Positions 62,078-64,000 of a stretch of DNA of 64,000 nucleotides are shown here, piece after piece. The position numbers were made by a program, and so were the translations under genes. The notes beneath the pieces were generated by a model. It was not told the DNA's origin, searched no databases, and saw only the letters and a list, made by a program, of their open reading frames with translations. Source of the DNA: Pseudarthrobacter sp. NBSH8 (GTDB lineage: Bacteria > Actinomycetota > Actinomycetes > Actinomycetales > Micrococcaceae); NCBI RefSeq assembly GCF_014217545.1, contig NZ_CP043178.1, forward strand, positions 3,596,001 to 3,660,000, given 5' to 3'. The stretch's first letter is position 1. Each line of letters opens with the position of its first letter.

Positions 62078-63517
62078 ATGACCACGTGGAGAGAGCAGCT
62101 CGCCTTCGCCCCCTTAGCAACCTTTGACCGGGGGGAAGAGGTGGGAAGGCGGCTCAGGTATGCCATCGAACTCGGGGTGCTTGAAGACGGGACCCAGTTG
62201 CCCAGCGAAAACGAGCTGGCAGCCAAGATGGGCGTGTCGACGCTAACCCTTCGCGCGGCGCTGGCCGAGCTGCGGGGGCGCGGCTTGCTCGAGACGCGGC
62301 GGGGCAAGGGCGGCGGAAGCTTCGTCAAGGCCAGCACAGGCGACATCATCAAGGCGGAGCGTGAATCGCTCATGGCCTATTCTCTCGATGACCTGCGCGA
62401 CATCCGTGACTACTGGGCCGTCTTGGCGGGCTCTGCAGCGGCTGCCGCAGCGGAGCGGAGTGGGCGGCTTTCCCTCGGGCGCCTTGCGTCCATGGCGGTG
62501 AAGATCGCGTCGTCTGAGGATTCTGCGCAGGCGATTCGCGACGACAGCAGGTTTCACATCGAGCTTGCCGCTAGCTCGGGTTCTGTCAGACTCACACGCG
62601 AGGAAATGGCGATGCAAGCCGAGGTTGGGCCGCTGATCTGGGCAGCCCCTGCCGGATACGGCAACGCAGCAGCAGAACATGCGTCTATCGTGGAGGCCAT
62701 TCGGTCCGGAGACGGGATGCTTGCCCGGGCTCTGGCCGAGGAGCATGTCCGGTCGGATATGAACCGGGTACTCGATTTGCGAATGAGCGTCGATGCATCC
62801 CGCGAAGAATCCTTTCCTGACCCCGGCAAGGAAGAACGCGAACTGGCATTGATCGGATCCTTCACCGAGCTTCTGGCAGATACGGCCTCAGCTTCGATCC
62901 GTTCGATCGAACACGCGGTGCACGTTCAGCTCGGCTCTAAGCGGCAGGGAGACAGCTCTGATCTGGACGCAATCTACGACGCTTCGCGACAGACTCTTGA
63001 GGGAGCCGTTCCACTGTTGTACGGAGCGGGCTTCCTGCCTGACGTTTCATTCGGCCCTGCGGGCGCGGCCTGGTGCCACGCCCCGTCGGGACCTCAGTCA
63101 CTTCAGCGGCTGGTGATCGACTGGGACTTATATGAAGGCGGCACCGCAACGTGGCGCCCCGAGGACTACGGCGACGGAGCCATCCACATCAGCCATGCGT
63201 ACCTGGATGCCAACGGGAGTAACGAAAACATCGTCACTTTCAGCAAAGCCGTTTTCGTGGGGGAAGAAATGGTCGGGATCGTCGCTGCGGATGTACTGGT
63301 CCGGGGAATCCAGAGCCACCTCGAACCGCACCTTCGGGCCTTATACCCGAATACGTGCCTCGTCGACCAGAATGATGTGATCATCGCAACCAACACCGGC
63401 CGCTTCATGGGGGGAATCTACTCACCCGCGCAATACGCCGGGAAGCAGATCGACCTCCACGCAATGCCCTGGAGACTCTTCGTGGGCACCCCTACTGCAG
63501 GCTCCCCTGGAGAATGA
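62078..63517 (+). CDS. GntR-family regulator with an extra C-terminal sensor region
   Basis: A 479-residue regulator, about twice the normal GntR length. The winged helix is at residues about 15-90 (PSENELAAKMGVSTLTLRAAL), followed by a helical FCD-like effector domain (about 100-235, with FHIELA and EHASIVEAI). Residues about 265-470 form an extra region resembling an extracytoplasmic-type sensor (Cache/PAS-like: YEGGTATWRPEDYG, then NIVTFSKAVF and ending VDQNDVIIATNTGRF), but there is no membrane segment. It probably regulates itself through the palindrome upstream. The domain assignment of the tail is by eye only. Confidence 0.78.
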   Translation: MTTWREQLAFAPLATFDRGEEVGRRLRYAIELGVLEDGTQLPSENELAAKMGVSTLTLRAALAELRGRGLLETRRGKGGGSFVKASTGDIIKAERESLMAYSLDDLRDIRDYWAVLAGSAAAAAAERSGRLSLGRLASMAVKIASSEDSAQAIRDDSRFHIELAASSGSVRLTREEMAMQAEVGPLIWAAPAGYGNAAAEHASIVEAIRSGDGMLARALAEEHVRSDMNRVLDLRMSVDASREESFPDPGKEERELALIGSFTELLADTASASIRSIEHAVHVQLGSKRQGDSSDLDAIYDASRQTLEGAVPLLYGAGFLPDVSFGPAGAAWCHAPSGPQSLQRLVIDWDLYEGGTATWRPEDYGDGAIHISHAYLDANGSNENIVTFSKAVFVGEEMVGIVAADVLVRGIQSHLEPHLRALYPNTCLVDQNDVIIATNTGRFMGGIYSPAQYAGKQIDLHAMPWRLFVGTPTAGSPGE

Positions 63518-63538
63518 GGCACCTTCCAGGACGTGCCA

Positions 63539-64000
63539 CTAAACGAGAGCGTCGACGGCAAGACTGAGGCGGTCAACCCCGTGCATGGCATCTGCCGCCC
63601 GGACCAGGGTCAGGTGCGAGAAGGCTTGCGGAAAGTTCCCCGCCATCCGATCCTCGTCTGTTGCGTACTCCTCGCTCAGCAGACCAAGCTCGTTGGCAAG
63701 CCCCACGAGCTTGTCCATCAAGACCTTCGCTTCCGCTTGGCGACCTGTCCGCGCGTACTGCTCCACAAGCCAGAAAGAGCATGCGAGGAAAGGATGTTCA
63801 CCCGGTTCCAGGCCGTCAACGCCGCTCTCTGTCCGGTAGCGCAGCAAAAGGCCGTCGTCGGTCAGGAGTTCCTGTTCCAGCCGCTTGACTGTGCTGAGCA
63901 TGTGCTCGTCGTTATAGGGGAGAAACCCGACCTGGGGCATGACGAGCAGGGCCGCATCTGTTTGCGTTCCGCCATAGGTCTGCGTGAAGGAATTGATGCT
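63539..64000 (-). CDS. GH15 glucoamylase/trehalase-type hydrolase, C-terminal part
   Basis: The frame enters from the right edge of the window, so only the last 153 residues are visible. SFTQTYGGTQTDAALLVMPQVGFLP-like opening and the later GEHPFLACSFWLVEQYARTGR match the end of the (alpha/alpha)6 barrel of GH15 enzymes, including the conserved FLxCSFWL segment. Substrates in this family include trehalose and alpha-glucans. It converges with the GntR gene with only about 20 bases in between. Confidence 0.85.
   Translation of the reverse strand, partial: SINSFTQTYGGTQTDAALLVMPQVGFLPYNDEHMLSTVKRLEQELLTDDGLLLRYRTESGVDGLEPGEHPFLACSFWLVEQYARTGRQAEAKVLMDKLVGLANELGLLSEEYATDEDRMAGNFPQAFSHLTLVRAADAMHGVDRLSLAVDALV

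Noticed and set aside
1..64000. CRISPR arrays, tRNA or rRNA genes
   Set aside because: No regularly spaced repeats and no cloverleaf or rRNA-like stretch were seen on either strand, though a tRNA could be missed without a dedicated search.

Overview
The window is high-GC and reads as an actinobacterial chromosome of the Arthrobacter / Pseudarthrobacter / Paenarthrobacter type (family Micrococcaceae). This is an inference from GC-rich codon use, many ATGA or GTGA start/stop overlaps, several promoters that look leaderless (a TANNNT -10 box ending six bases before the start codon), and the gene content. I saw no rRNA, tRNA or CRISPR array. Starts were chosen by eye from Shine-Dalgarno sequences, overlaps and family lengths.

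Layout. (1) 1-5290: a tightly coupled catabolic operon of unknown substrate (cupin, alpha/beta hydrolase, SnoaL-like protein, histidinol-dehydrogenase homologue, SDR, HpaI-type aldolase) that ends at a strong terminator and faces an M20 hydrolase. (2) 7054-11528: a frameshifted aminoglycoside-phosphotransferase-like gene, then a VWA protein with its MoxR-type ATPase. (3) 11743-17340: a choline/glycine betaine locus (BetI-like repressor, two tandem operators, betaine aldehyde dehydrogenase, GMC choline dehydrogenase, APC permease). (4) 17435-24475: a lipoprotein and a complete ECF vitamin transporter fused into one 949-residue polypeptide, convergent with cobalamin-dependent methionine synthase.

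(5) 24672-45604 is the most interesting part: a block of about 21 kb packed with amide, imide and ureide chemistry. It has an amidase, an amidohydrolase, two PuuE/imidase-like polysaccharide-deacetylase-fold proteins, an isochorismatase-type hydrolase, a racemase/maleate-isomerase-fold protein, an HpaI-type aldolase, a formamidase-like protein, a dihydropyrimidinase-like protein and an aminotransferase. It also carries a dipeptide-type ABC transporter and two tandem pairs of flavodiiron-like metallo-beta-lactamase-fold proteins. Six intergenic sites share a 14-bp near-palindrome (about TTCRATATARTGAA), mostly lying on the -10 box. One lies in front of an XRE-cupin regulator gene in the middle of the block, which suggests a single regulon for uptake and degradation of an unidentified cyclic amide or imide.

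(6) 45605-48220: a poorly coding stretch with an IS21-like end and one complete insertion sequence. (7) 48250-54592: an amino-sugar PTS locus (nanE, EIICB, EIIA, PRD antiterminator, HPr, nagB, frameshifted nagA) with a BglG-type antiterminator target in the leader. (8) 54980-57866: a broken ABC exporter joined to a metH-like fragment, and an amino-acid permease behind a short coupled ORF with a hairpin. (9) 58360-61630: an overlapping DUF6421 / SDR / threonine-aldolase operon. (10) 61769-64000: a small ORF, a GntR regulator with an extra C-terminal sensor-like region and a 42-bp symmetric operator, and the end of a GH15 glucoamylase-type gene.
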